Both the position numbers and the translations under genes were made by a program. From Bolinopsis microptera (taxonomy: Eukaryota; Ctenophora; Tentaculata; Lobata; Bolinopsidae), in contig NC_087073.1 in the NCBI RefSeq assembly GCF_026151205.1, forward strand, positions 21,294,837 through 21,358,836: a stretch of DNA of 64,000 bases. Reading direction: 5' to 3'. The notes below the pieces were generated by a model that worked only from the letters and a program-made list of their open reading frames with translations, was not told where the DNA came from and made no database searches. Position 1 is the stretch's first letter. Each line of letters starts with the position of its first letter. This document shows, piece by piece, positions 12,075 to 24,184 of the stretch.

Positions 12075-13710
12075 CAGAGTGTACCAATGAATAATATCGA
12101 AAAATCGTTATATTAAGATTTAAGAAGCTGTCAAGACATTTTCATGTGGCCCATTTTGTTATTTATACTAATGCCGTCTGTTAATGACGCCCTCGGGCCT
12201 TGGTCCCTGACTAAACTTGGCCCTTTACTATAAGCTTCTTATTAAGTTGCTTACACATGAAGAAGACTGCCACCACCAGGGCAAATCATGCTGATTCTTT
12301 GAACCTGGTCACGGAGACTACACATTCTCTCCAAAAATAGCACACACGTTTCACTGAAGGTTCAGGGTTTCAAAAACTTAGACGCCTGAACTTGCTGAGT
12401 TTGACTGTCAGGTTGTGATTGTACTGTTTACATTTGCCTTTAACACGAGTAACGACCGTTCTTTTGCTCAGAAGAGAATCAGCCGAGGTGTACAATATAC
12501 ACACAGTGTACACTGTACATGGTTTATCTTCCTGACGGTTTCTGTACATTTGCTTGCTTGTTTGTCTGTCTGTAACATTGTTAATCGATCCTTCTAGTTA
12601 TACTTGAGTTATACGTTTTCATATTATTAATATCAAGACATTTACTGTTGATTCCTATTAAATAGGTATACCTATTAAAAGTGTGTATCATAATTGTGAT
12701 CCTATAAGTTGTCCAATTTCGATTGATTGGAAGCCTTGCAATTATGCAATATTAAATTTGCATTAACACCAGCGAACCTGCAGTAAACTGAAACACTACA
12801 TGAACAAGACAATCACGATCGTAACGGTAGTCAGCCACAAAAACCTTGATTGTACGTGACGGACTCCCGGTAAACCCGCAATGATTTGCAACCTATGCCT
12901 CGAAAGTTAATATCACATATAAAACTAAAAGTTATATAAAACTAATCCTATATCAGACAAATATTATTAAAATTGGACGGGCGACGCACAAACCGTGGAT
13001 ACTAAAAGGCAGCAATGTGCATGCGATCGCAAAAATAAACTGTATATACTATCGCGTATTATTTGTCAACGTAGTGATGAAAATGATCAATTGGACGGTA
13101 CGAATGAATGAGAATAATTTTGGGGTTCTTGCCAGTTGCATTGCATGATCAAATGGAACAATGTCAATAAACTTTCTCCGGCCCCTGTACTGACCTTCTG
13201 ATTATAATCATTGTTGGGCCGGGGTTCATGGCTATGCCTACGAGACCCAAGTCCAATTCCATGCATGATTAAATGAAACCATGAACTTTTTCATTCTGTA
13301 TTGGCCACCTGACTATAATAATCGTACAATCTTTGAAATTATTCGAGCTCTGTAGGGATTTGGGGACTGAGGACGTTTTGAAAACTGGTCTGGAAAGTTT
13401 GATATTTTTATAAAAAGATCTATCACAGCATTTAACAGTAAATTTGTAACAATGCTCCAAACTAATTAGCGAGACGAATCAGTTTCACTGGCAATTTTTA
13501 TTGGGGTCTGGTCGATGATCAGGGTTGGGGACCTCGGCGTTAATTCATATACGAGCTCTTTAAAAAAGTTGTTAATAAACGAATTGTCTGATTTTTAATG
13601 TGCAATGGGGCAATAATTGTCGGAATTTTCATAGGTGTAATCGTATAGAAAAAAAGCCTGAAGTGACTGTCCGTAAACAGTTGATAAATTAAAGTATCTT
13701 ACACATGTTT
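12075..13710. other. No gene seen; upstream flank of GPCR
   Basis: This is the 5' flank of the minus-strand receptor gene. It holds short frames only and no recognisable domain. I find no clear TATA/Inr pair for the GPCR in it. Confidence 0.35.
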
Positions 13711-13883
13711 TTCATCTGTTGGGTCAGCAATCAGCATGGTCTATTCTCGTTCAGCTAATTGAATCAAGGCAGTAAGGTAGTACGTTTTCATGAAAAGTCG
13801 GGTGAGATGTGCCGAGAGCGGGAATTGAACCCACGACCTTCGGGAGCTGAACTAGAATAGACCATGCTGACCCACCAGATGAA
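13711..13883 (-). mobile_element. tRNA-derived SINE in inverted-repeat arrangement
   Basis: On the minus strand, 13831-13821 reads GGTTCAATTCC, a good Pol III B box, inside a tRNA T-arm-like context (GTGGGTTCAATTCCCGC). The head of this element (13845-13883, containing GACCATGCTGACCCA) recurs in inverted orientation at 13711-13756 with a few mismatches, giving arms of about 40 bp around a loop of about 90 bp. It is not an intact tRNA gene because the acceptor stem does not close. Confidence 0.55.
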
Positions 13884-16800
13884 ATATATGCTTGCATAGT
13901 TGCAACCTTGGATTCCTTGGAGTCCTTGGACCTGGATTCGTCGGCTACTTAAACATGGCATGAAATACGGCTGTGGCTAAGAATCCAACTCCCAGTAATC
14001 TTACACATGTTACATTTACAACAAGACAGAAATGAAGAGAGGTAAATATTCATATGATTAAATTAACGCAACCGTGATTAATGTTCGAGTGGACTAATTA
14101 CATCGGGCGGGGATGCGAGGATGTCAATATAGTGTTGCCTGATATAAGTAATACTATAAGGGGCGATGGCTACACTGTTCACAACTTTGATAGTGCTATA
14201 GTGGTTTACTAGGTTACACAAGTGACAAGATGTTCATGGTAATACTTATGAAGTAATAAGTAGTGTTAGAAAAAGTAAATGAACATTTTCAGTTGTTATG
14301 TAACCTAACTATGACCGGCCATTGGAAACAGTAGTAAGACAATTGCTCAATTTAATTATGAAGTAGGACGGAAGAATTGTTTAATTCAGAGTGAAGTAAT
14401 ACACAGTTATTAAAAACGTGTGATTGGCGCCATTCGGTCTGAAACAGTATTCACGTTCGGCAGTTTGACGCGCGCCATAATTTAGTTCCGGATGTGTTTC
14501 GGTGTGTCATACATTAAAAAAAAGTACAATGCGTCACCTGATCTGTGCGCGTTGAGCACACACGTGACACGTGGGCTCCATTCTCAATGGAACTCTTCGG
14601 ATTCCGTTACACGCCTCAGTTTCAGTATCATTAGCAATTTGATGATTGTTTATTTTCTTATCTTATCTCATTTTGCTGAACATTTAATGCGAATCGGAGG
14701 TATTCATTTCCATTAGTATTGAGTATATAGCACGATCAGAAAGTCCCTTATCCTCATATCTCTTATCTATCAATAAGCCGTACCGTGTAGAATGCGACTT
14801 GATTCACTTTGGCAGGTTATCTTATATCACTAATCAGAATCGGATAAAGCTTACAGATCACCGAAAGGTCGAACTCTTTTTAATTGCTCCTAATTTTTAA
14901 TCTGATGAACCACCGGTGCTTTTTATTTGTCACCGAATGCTTAAAATTCAACTTATTTAGACGATACCGGATTTTGCAATATTGGTGTCCAAGATAAGAC
15001 TCAGATCTTTGCTGAACAAGAAATGATTTTATAATGTGTGATCGATATCAACGTTAATTAGTTTCCGAAAGTTAGAAATACACTGATAGTAGAATTCAAC
15101 AATAGAAAAGATTGCGTTGTATAAATATTTGTTTAAAGGAATTTCCGTGTTGTTAAATGGGTGTAGACTGTAGAGTCTTTTTTGATTGTTGGTATCGGTG
15201 TTTGCGAGTGTGACTTTCTTCATTGTGATAATGTGAACTTTATGAACTTATTTTCGTTGTAATAGTCTCTTTGTGATATGATGTAACTTTAGCTCTGGGA
15301 TAAGCAGAGTATATGTTACGTTGATTGTTTTATTAATGTTTCGAATCTAGAGAAATAAAATTTAATTTTGACAGTGAATCGATAGACTTCAGCTAGCGAT
15401 CGCCAGACCAGGCCAATTATTTAGAAAACGTACGAATTTGTTTTTTCCTTCAAAAATTTGAAAAGTTTGGTCCGTCAAACCAGCTACCAGTACTTTGTTC
15501 GAAGATAAACCGCTTTTTCGAATATAATACGCAAATGAAAGGTTATGGAGCGAACAATCAAATATCGATTCGCTCTCGTTAACATCACCATTAAATCACC
15601 TGAAAATAAGACGTTGAAAAATGAAGGCATGAAATGAACTAGAACGGTCGAAAAGTTTAAAAGTGCATATCGCCGGAATGTTGCCGGAAGACTTAGATTG
15701 ATCGTCTGATCCAAAGCGCATAATATTTTACTTTAAACTGATTTGATTCATGAAACGCACCGACATCTATGTCATATGTTGATTTAATTTTAAGCGGCGT
15801 TCACGGTTCATTTCGAAAACGATGTCTGTGGCCTGTGCTAAGGTCAGTATTCTCTTTTGAAAACCAACAACCTATCATAATCAGCATGTATTAATTCTGC
15901 GTACCTGTCCACTTATACTAAGCCTGAATATTAATTAACCTGGTATATTTCGTGAATAATTGTGAACGTGCAAAGCATTGCTTTGGTATCCTATAATCTC
16001 CTTGTCCACATCATGATCATTTCGATCAACCTCGCGTCCGTGGCTATGGCCTATGCTTAACTTAACAGATTATCCTGGTATCGTCTGACATGGACATGGA
16101 CATGGACAATCACGAACACTGTATTTATTCGGTGGTTACATATAATCTCATCTAAACCATTGGCCTCAGGTCGGTCACAGCATGGCGCACAAAATCAAAC
16201 CAATCTCAATGTTAACTGCGAAGTCTGGACAGTTATACACTCCGCAAAGTCTGAGCACAATGTGTTTCATATAATTTTCAAGAAATTTCCGATTGGCCTT
16301 GGCAAAGTTTAAGTGCTTTCAAGCGACTCCCAACGTTAAGATTGTGATTTGGTCAATATCAGATATATTATAATCTTTTAAAATTGATGGTAATCATTTT
16401 TATGCCTCATTGTTCGGATATTCCAATAAACTCCCTATTAATAATAAATAATAATAATAATTACTTCCATGTAGCATATCCAATAATAAAATGCTCATAT
16501 TTTAGGATCAGAAGTATTATATTTTCAAATGTCGAGCATCTGTGCCAGCAAACCAAATCAAACCACAGTATGGTGTGACGATTTTGAAGTAAGTATCATA
16601 AAAAGTTAATTTTCAAAAGATTGAAGTTATCACAATAACAATGTTGCAATTGTTGATAACAGCAAAATATGATAATGATATATAAATTGTTAACAATTTT
16701 CCAGGCTGAAACTTTGAATAACATTTGTTTTTAAGTAAGCTGGAGAATTCGATAAGACTATGTCTACGAGGGTACGAATTGTCTGAATTCGGGAAGCGAA

Positions 16801-17227
16801 ATTATGGAATAACTTATACCATTCAGTGAACTCTCGGGTTTTATGCTCCAGCCGTAATATTTAGTAGATCTCCGTCATATCTCGTAGATTTGACAGCCAA
16901 GTTATCATATGCGTAATAGCATGAACTGATATGCACATGATCCGACAGGAAGACGACATGAGGCAAGTGACAGTGAAAGGCTCCTTGGTACGTTACTCAG
17001 TGTTCGTCTGTAAACTCGGTTGCAAGGTACATTCATACTTCTTCATTCTCACTTGGCTTGAAACAAATGTGTGTACCAATTTAAGGCAATGTTTTATGAT
17101 TATTATAACATATGTATGATATTTTAATCAAGGTTATGTACCATTGTCCAGATCATCAATCATGATTTGTATTTCGTTTCTATACTAAGGAAAATCTAAA
17201 TTTTGGTTCAAGAGAGGCATAGGACAT
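13884..17227. other. No confident gene; possible promoter-like patch near 14.42-14.58 kb
   Basis: This is mostly AT-rich sequence with short frames. At 14561-14573 two CACGTG boxes lie side by side, and upstream of them are GGCGCC, GACGCGCGCC and TTCCGGATGT (ETS-like). That cluster looks regulatory, but no exon of a gene can be attached to it. I see nothing else to annotate. Confidence 0.3.
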
Positions 17228-17717
17228 TCACCTCGGAGTGAATATCCATGTTGATCCAATAGCTCTCTTGCATTGCATGAGTATACCTTTGGCTTTTTTA
17301 CATGGGGTTTTGATGTGTTCGACTGTTCGTTTGTTATCGAGTGATACTCCTAAACACTAACTGGAACTGTTCATCTCTAATTCTTTTCCGTTCACTGTCA
17401 GAGGTTCTGAGAATTCCCATTTCCTCCTCAATGTGAACATTACGGAATGTATCTTTAGTGTCCTCGGTTTCAGCCCGTTGTTAGTGCACCAGGCCATGAT
17501 GGCTCCAAAAATTTTCTGCGTCATCTCTCTAAGATGATCAGCATCAAAGCCTTTGTTACCACTTGTGGCCGGTCCCTCTAACGTGGCTAAGAGAGCAACG
17601 TCATCCGCGAACCCTTGCAGATCTCATGGGATCTTGTCTCTGGTGTACGACAGGAGATTGTCAACCAACAGACTCCATTGAAATGGAGACAAGATTCCAC
17701 CTTGCGGACATCCTTTT
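17228..17717 (-). pseudogene. Non-LTR retrotransposon reverse transcriptase fragment, dead
   Basis: Read on the minus strand, one frame carries KGCPQGGILSPFQW, then GFADDVALLA (the catalytic FADD of the polymerase palm), then a segment ending TPCKKAKG and RAIGSTWIF. This order is typical of LINE-type elements of the Jockey/CR1 group. The frame is interrupted by TGA (complement of 17624-17626) and TAG (complement of 17357-17359) and ends at TGA at 17228. Both the N-terminal fingers and the endonuclease are missing, so it is a truncated, inactive copy. Confidence 0.85.
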
Positions 17718-18039
17718 CTTATAGTAAGGGGGAAATCCAAGGGGAATTTTGGGGAATGCCTTAATAGATTTTGGAAAACCCCCATAATTAAGTCAAACAT
17801 AATTCCCCAAAATTACCCAAAATTATTTTAAATATTAATTGTGGTCAACAGTTCATGTTTACACAAACCAGTTTCAGTTCATAGTTCACCCACAGTTCAT
17901 TAAATGTTTTAATTGAAATTTTAGTAAATAAGACCAAAACAACAAATTTTAAGACTCAACAAATTTCTGAACCGTTGCCCTTCTAATGACTTTTAGCTTT
18001 TAAATTTGTATATTCTTCTTTATTATTATATATTGTCTT
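17718..18039. other. No gene seen
   Basis: This is AT-rich spacer beside the reverse transcriptase relic. A run of CCCAAAATT-like repeats occurs near 17740-17820. Nothing is codable. Confidence 0.3.
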
Positions 18040-18600
18040 GAGCAAGGGGTGTAGGAAGCGGGGGGCAGGGGGGCCAACGCCCCCATAAAATCTGGGCAAA
18101 GGGGCCAACTTTTTAATTTAGGTTTCTACAAATTTTGGGAAACATTTTTTTTTCGGTTTTTTTGTTTTTTTACCGAAAAAAAATTAAAAATTTCCACAGT
18201 TTTCTTAGAAACTAATTTTTTTGATGTTTCATCCTACCCATATCATTATGAGCCGAAAATATTTGTTCGGTTTTCCGTTTTCGAAGTCCGCACCTGCCCT
18301 ACGATATACGATTTTGGACTCGAGGGCCAGGGTTGCCCTTTGTAATGCGATCTCGGAAGGCAGGCCTCCCCTTTGCAATACGAGCTCGGAAGCGGGAGCT
18401 CTGCCTTCAGAGGTACGCATCGAGCATGACTCGAAGTCAAAATTTTTCTGGAAACTACTTTTGTTCATGTTTCATGCTACCCTGATCATTCTGAGCGATG
18501 CTTTTTACTTTTTGACACATAATCACTAATCAGGGGAACTATACTGGGGGTAGCAACTCAATATGTGAACGACTATGTGAACGACTCCTAATGGATTTTT
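18040..18600. mobile_element. Mixed transposon remnants (GC-rich core, GGGTAGCATGAAAC-type motif)
   Basis: The segment starts with a GC-rich G-run block (about 18050-18110), followed by sequence around 18221-18500 containing an ATTATGAGCCGAAAATATTT motif and, near its end, CATGCTACCCTGATCATTC. Reverse-complement or related copies of these motifs occur near 31465 and inside the MITEs at 44824-45330 and 47881-48379. The end (about 18560-18590) has TATGTGAACGAC, as in the MITE family at 5365. It carries no transposase. Confidence 0.45.
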
Positions 18601-19317
18601 TGCATCCGTTATTTCCACATTAGTGGTTATATTACGGAGCAGAGGGTTGTACATTGTACAATATGGACAAAAATTCAGTGCAATGTTTTCACTATTATCC
18701 TGGCCCTTACTGCCAAGTTACGAGAAAAAACGAATCAATTATTTAGAAATGAAAGTTGAAACCGAAAAGCGGAGCCACTATACTTAGCTTAGCTCATTTT
18801 ATCTTGTGACAAATTAATTCCCACACATTGCTTTCGCCTTGATGATCGATCACCTTAAAATCTAATAAATCGATATATCGAAAAATTTCTCCCGACACTG
18901 AGCGTTAAGCAAGGTACCCAATTAAAAAACTCACAGCTTCTGGACCGGAAATAATATTTCTATTTTTTAGAAACGAACTCCAATTTAACACCTTACAGTT
19001 GCGAGAAATATTTATAAATATGCGAAACATAGCTTTCGTAGAACTTGGTTGTCGTTTCAGAAGCTTTTGCTCACCAATAAATATAATCATTAAAATCAAA
19101 TCACGATACGAACTGAAACTCCCAATTTTGTTAATAATTAAATTTTTAGACACTCAAACTTTCATAGACAGACTGTACTAGTACACTGTATGTTTTGGAT
19201 TCAGGGAAATTTTCAAACCAATCATAATTGTGTTAAAACGATTTTTTTCCACCGATTTTTTAAACAATGAAACACCGCGAAGAAACGGAGAGAAAACGTT
19301 AAAAATTTTACCGAAGT
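18601..19317. other. No gene seen
   Basis: Short opposing frames are present but none carries a recognisable motif. The sequence is AT-rich. Confidence 0.3.
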
Positions 19318-19392
19318 TCTGACTCTGTGGTAATGGTCGATATACAGAATATAAACCAATTTGTTGTCGGTTCGAACCCGGCTGAGGGCAAC
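19318..19392 (+). mobile_element. tRNA-like (Pol III promoter) SINE head
   Basis: An A-box-like TGGTAATGG at about 19327 is followed about 42 bases later by GGTTCGAACCC (19369-19379), a consensus B box. The spacing is that of a tRNA-derived promoter, but I could not fold a closed acceptor stem. It is more likely the head of a SINE than a functional tRNA. Confidence 0.4.
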
Positions 19393-20074
19393 AAAACCAC
19401 ACTCCACATTCTAGCTGATTAACAGTACGCTTTAATCTGGTATAAATAATCCATACTAAACAACCAACAAAAATCAAATAAAAGTAAAATAACGGAAACA
19501 AAACATGGTTTAGTTTCTGTTTTGACACCTAATAGTGCTGTCACTGCGAATATGGTGCGTCTGGTGAACTTTATAATTTCAGCTGTCATTTAATATTAAT
19601 ATATGTCACTGTATACTGCTGTCACTAACTAGTGCTGTCACTGTATACTGCTGTCGCTAAATAGTGCGGTTAACGGTGAAAATTTAAACCAGATTGTTGT
19701 GATTACTACAAAAGATTATGAAAATTAAATATTCTTTGCTATATCGACTGATTATATAATTCGGCTAAACAGTTGTCCATAAATAATTGCACATTGGCCC
19801 TTGTTTGCGAAAAATTTTGAAATAATTACTAAAATTATCAATGCTCACGCTGGAGTCAAACAAATCAATATATTTGTTTCGCTCAAAAATAAAATAATTA
19901 AAGTGTCGCAGAGCTTAGTTGGTGACAGAAATCATCTTGACATTTGGCAAGTAATTATCTAGCCATGAGAATCATTTAATATATGTGCGAGGCTCTACTA
20001 TCGTTAAACTAGTTTGGTTAAATCAAGATTCTGAAAAATCCAAATGTGCCTAATTTTCTTAATTCTGAATAAAA

Positions 20075-20173
20075 TAAAACTCCGATTTACGGCAGACTTT
20101 AGGGAAAGGAAAAACCCGCGGTAGATCAAGTTTTGCGGTAAATCGGAATTTGCGATAAATCGGGGCTTTACTG
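20075..20173. mobile_element. Short pogo-like MITE (TTTACTGTA end)
   Basis: The right end reads AAATCGGGGCTTTACTG followed by TA, and the left part carries the related CTCCGATTTACGGC in inverted orientation, with an internal GGGAAAGG. Relatives lie at 35237-35304 and 61451-61543. CAGTAAAACCCCGATT ends with TA target sites are typical of pogo/Tigger-type derivatives. Confidence 0.5.
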
Positions 20174-21951
20174 TAATTCTAAAAATAACTATTAATGTTA
20201 TCATGGTTATGATCGTCCAGACAATTTGAGCTGCAAAATAATTTGTTCCACTTCATATCAAGTTCTATATGCTAGACATCGGCCTGTTGAGATTTAACAG
20301 CACCAGCAAACTGAACAACCAGTCACTCACTAAAACTAAAGGTGTTGTTGCGCAATCTGCTGCATTGTCCAGCCTGAACTGTCACCAATAGAAATACAGC
20401 GTCATTACTTAAACACTACGGCATCATTACTTAGACTCGTACTGGGTTCTTTATAAATGGCGTTGTAAATTATTACTCCACTCTCGCCCTTGTGACACAG
20501 TTCAGTAGCCACTTTGATCCTCGAAATCACCGTTAATACTTGATTCTGCGGAGGGATCAGGTACTAAGTGCCGTCGACTATGACGACCAAGTGCAGTTTT
20601 GGAATTTACAAGGTAAAATGGGGTTTTTTGGGGTTGGACATCCCCTTTCCATGTACTAAATGTTTTTCTGGGAAATGAGCAGCAGACCCACCACTTAAGC
20701 TTAGTACACAAGTACTAACTGCGTTTTGGAAGAAAATATGACCCACCCACCCAACGTCACGTACGATTCTGGCCTTATGATCCCCCCCCCTCCCCTAATT
20801 CTGCTGAGCCAAGTGCAGCTTTGTTAATGCAACTCACGGATAGATGGCGAACACTTCTCATAAGTATTATGTATGTTTCAATAATCCTAAAAATAATTTC
20901 CTGAAAAATTCTTTATTATACAATGCTCTCGATTGGTTCCAAAATTATAAAATCTCTTTGAATTAACAAGAATCAACCACGCTCCTCGCATGACTTCAGT
21001 GGTAAGAGTTGCTAACTTGAGATTGAGCTCAGAGCTGTCACCTATCGGCTGACTCAAGGTATCAATTCAACTATCTACCTAGGGGTTATAATTTGACAGA
21101 TTGAAAATCTCGTGTTCCACAGAACTGTCGTTCTCTGGAACATGTTCGGGAGCCGATACCGAGCTAGGGGAGCATTTAAACCCTATGTGGTGTACTTGTA
21201 GGGGTGAATCAGCCTTCGAAAATACATCAAACCAGGTTGGTTTCAATTGTCAGGAGCCCTTTTAGAACAAGAAATGCGGCCGCCTTTCTTTTGTGGATGG
21301 CCGCTCAATTTCCCGATCCGTGATTGAGTATTTGATCATATTCCATACCACCTGGGGACCCCAGTCTTTACTGTTTATAAGCATGCAGATATGGCGGAGT
21401 GACAGGCCGAGCGCCGCCCAGTTGATATAATTCCATATTTAATTTGAAAATCGTGTATATTTCTATGTAACCATATGTTTATTGTTTATGCAACCTGACA
21501 CGGATCTGTGCAAAATAGTAATACTAGCTCAAAATAATAATACTATGCTATCAATTAGTCCTTAGCGGGATGCGTACATGGTGAAATTAACAATGTACTT
21601 GAACATTTCAGCACCGCGCTCCAACAAATGTTTAATTCAGATTTTCGCGCAAAATAACTTTGCGCAGGCAGACACGTGGGCGACACCTACGGTCGCAGGC
21701 AGGCACGCAGGTACGGTCGCACGGACGAAAGCTACCATATACAAAAAAAAACCTCGTTCGCTAACCCTTGTCCTTGACTCTTTTGTGCCTTCGGCACTTT
21801 GAGTCATGGATCGGGAAAAAATCTCGAAGATCGCGTCGACTATATAGAGTGATTTAGCCCGCTCGGGCGAAAAACATTGTAGGGGATAGCATATTGAGCC
21901 TCCGGCCGGAAAACTTAGAAATCAACTTGATTATCAAATATAACTGAAGAG
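20174..21951. other. No gene seen; repeat-like spacer
   Basis: Several pieces look repetitive. One is 21340-21425, containing CTGGGGACCCCAG and GGCGGAGTGACAGGC, with relatives near 11040-11115 and 40315-40360. Another is a GGGAAAAAATCTC block near 21810-21830 with a relative near 38690. A possible tRNA-like A box lies near 21000. No coding exon can be supported. Confidence 0.3.
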
Positions 21952-22124
21952 CCATAAACTACGAAATATATCAGCTCAAGTTCTCACCTAATGGTTATTT
22001 GTTAAATTACCTTGCCCCGAATAATCTGAACAAATACGACTCGGACGACGAGAGTATGGTTACAGAGTTTAATGAAGAGGCAGTTAGATTTACTGACGAA
22101 TCAGATGAAGAAGACATTGCGTAG
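21952..22124 (+). CDS. Possible short terminal exon or transposase tail, unrecognised
   Basis: One frame encodes about 57 residues ending in a strongly acidic tail (containing KYDSDDESM and TDESDEEDIA) and a TAG at 22122-22124. The composition looks like real protein and a possible acceptor lies just before it, but an in-frame stop precedes the segment and no partner exon was found. A GC-rich CCGG repeat follows immediately, so it could be the 3' end of a transposon-encoded protein. Confidence 0.3.
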
Positions 22125-22348
22125 GGTAGGATGCGTTAATTTACGAATCTGACACTAAAAAACAATTTTTAAAACTTCGAAAAAAAATCCCGGCCAAAAT
22201 TCGGCATTTTCGGAATCCCGGTCCCGGCCGATTTTTGACCGGGACCGGGATTAAGCCGGGATCCCGGTCGAACCTAGCACGTGCGCCACACTTTCTACTT
22301 AAAATGATTACTGGGACAACTAGATTGTAGGAAATTTTTTTTTAAAAG

Positions 22349-22477
22349 GCTGGGCCTGGTTGGCCCACGAGAGGACACTGATAGCATATGGATACTTTGC
22401 CTTCCTCTGGGCCGTCTGGGGTATGACAGTCCTGTGGGAGGATGCCGGTGGAATCAAGATGTGTATCAAGGATGATG
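22349..22477 (+). CDS. Orphan internal exon with a transmembrane segment
   Basis: This is flanked by TTTTAAAAG and GTAAGT splice signals (entered two bases short of a codon boundary, left with one base over). It encodes WAWLAHERTL, then the hydrophobic AYGYFAFLWAVWGMTVLW, then EDAGGIKMCIKDD. The richness in tryptophan and other aromatic residues and the GC content unlike the surroundings argue for a real coding exon. It does not join in phase to the RRM exon at 24185. I do not recognise the family. It may belong to a gene whose other exons have been lost or lie too far away to link. Confidence 0.45.
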
Positions 22478-24184
22478 GTAAGTGTTGTGGGGTGTGTCAT
22501 AGATGAACGCTGAAGTGGTGGTTGAGTGTGGAAGAGAGAGGCGAAATAAGACAGCGTTAAAGTAGTCGCTATGTTACACCGGTCTGGTCCAATTCCTCTG
22601 GCACCATTAATCGTTTAGTGTGGTTAGCAACTTTGACGATGATGTCCACGCAGATTCTTAAAACGACCACGTGTCTTAACTACGCTAAACAGTAAAACGT
22701 GTTCGATAAATCTCATTAAAATTTAGTTATAAAACTATTTAAAGTCCATTAAACATTGGCAAATTAAAGACCGCAAGGAACCGGTTATTTAAAAATCTAA
22801 CCTGTATCTTCAAAAAGAGATGATACCTGTCACTAGAACTGCGCAATCATTGCCATCTTAAGACAGTCGTTTTCCGAACGTCTATGATGCTGATGGGGTC
22901 AGTCATACTGTCATTTAATGGAAATTATAATATTACAGCATTCAGAATTACTGTCAATGTCAAGCTTATTGGATGAGTTGAGAAAAGTTTTAATGTGCAG
23001 ACAACTTAAATGCAGGTATGATTCAATTCGTGGCGCTACATTCAAATACAATGAAACCCTTTCTACACGGGGCTCCTCGGGTGAAATGAAATTAGAAAAG
23101 TGCCCAGTTTAGAATGGTTTAGATGATCTGATCCCGATCCTTAGCTTCTCAAATAATATGCCACGTTATATGAACGTATCGTGTCATATTGTGATGGAAT
23201 AAAGCTCGATATGTACTCGCGTCACCATCAAATGCGTTGTGAGTTATGATAAATCCCATATCTTGCACAAACTGGTAAAAACAATAAATAAAACTACTAA
23301 GCTTCCATTCACGGCATAGTTACCTGGACTGGCTGGATCTCGCAGATAGAACTGAAAGATACACAGTGTATAATTGTTGCCCCGAACTTGCAAAACACGA
23401 GCTAGTCGATAAACAATTTTGTGGAAATGAAGAGGCCCGGTATATCAGAGTATGGAATCACATTTTTAGGAAAACGCGCTCTTAGGAATGATCAATGAAT
23501 TGTAGCAGTAAATAATATAAATTGTAACAGAATTTAGTTACATATTTTGTTAGTTCAAACATTCTTTTAGTTGAATAATCGAACGAAGGAGTTTTATTAT
23601 CGACCTAATCGCACTAAAACTACAAGTGACATTTATTGTATTGTATTGATATGTGCAAAACATCATACTATAAACCCAAGAGTGCAATAAGCGAACATAA
23701 TATCACTGCTAGTGCTACTAACTGCAAATGTGTATTACTAACAGTCTAACTAAACTGCAAATAACTTAGCTGCAGATACTCTTTTCGTGCGTAGTAGTTT
23801 TGCCAGACTTGACAGAATATTTTCTTGTAAATGTTTGTCGAGACACGCTTCACCCAATAGCTTGTCTTGCATTGTGAAGTGGTAATAGATTGTAACACTT
23901 AACAGTTTAGTTAGTTAAGTTTCTTATGAATATTAACATAGTGAGATTATATTCGAACTATAAATAATTTCTCTTCAATTTTGATACTTGGTCTGATTAG
24001 TCTGATTAGTGGATAGGCAATAGTGATGAGTGGTACAGCCCCTCAGCACTGAGGGGGCTTGTAACACTGTGCTAACTTTATCTTTGTCTTGGTCACACCA
24101 ATGAGTGACCAACTTTTTTGGCCCTCAATGTTAGTCGTTGGATAATGGATATATACTGTTTTATTTATCACTGAATATCTTCAG
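22478..24184. other. No further exon identified upstream of RRM gene A
   Basis: RRM gene A needs an upstream exon encoding the RNP2 strand and ending in phase 0. I looked for a VG[NG]-type coding stretch followed by GT and found none. The interval is AT-rich. Confidence 0.35.

Noticed and set aside
15484-15714. 76-codon minus-strand frame
   Set aside because: No domain, no splice context and AT-rich composition like the surrounding spacer.
20990-21075. tRNA gene
   Set aside because: There is an A-box-like TGGTAAGAG, but the B box is poor (GGTATCAATTC) and no cloverleaf closes. At most a decayed SINE.
22324-22347. IVGNF-like reading that could mimic an RNP2 strand for RRM gene A
   Set aside because: An in-frame TAG precedes it and the downstream donor is in the wrong phase for the RRM exon at 24185.
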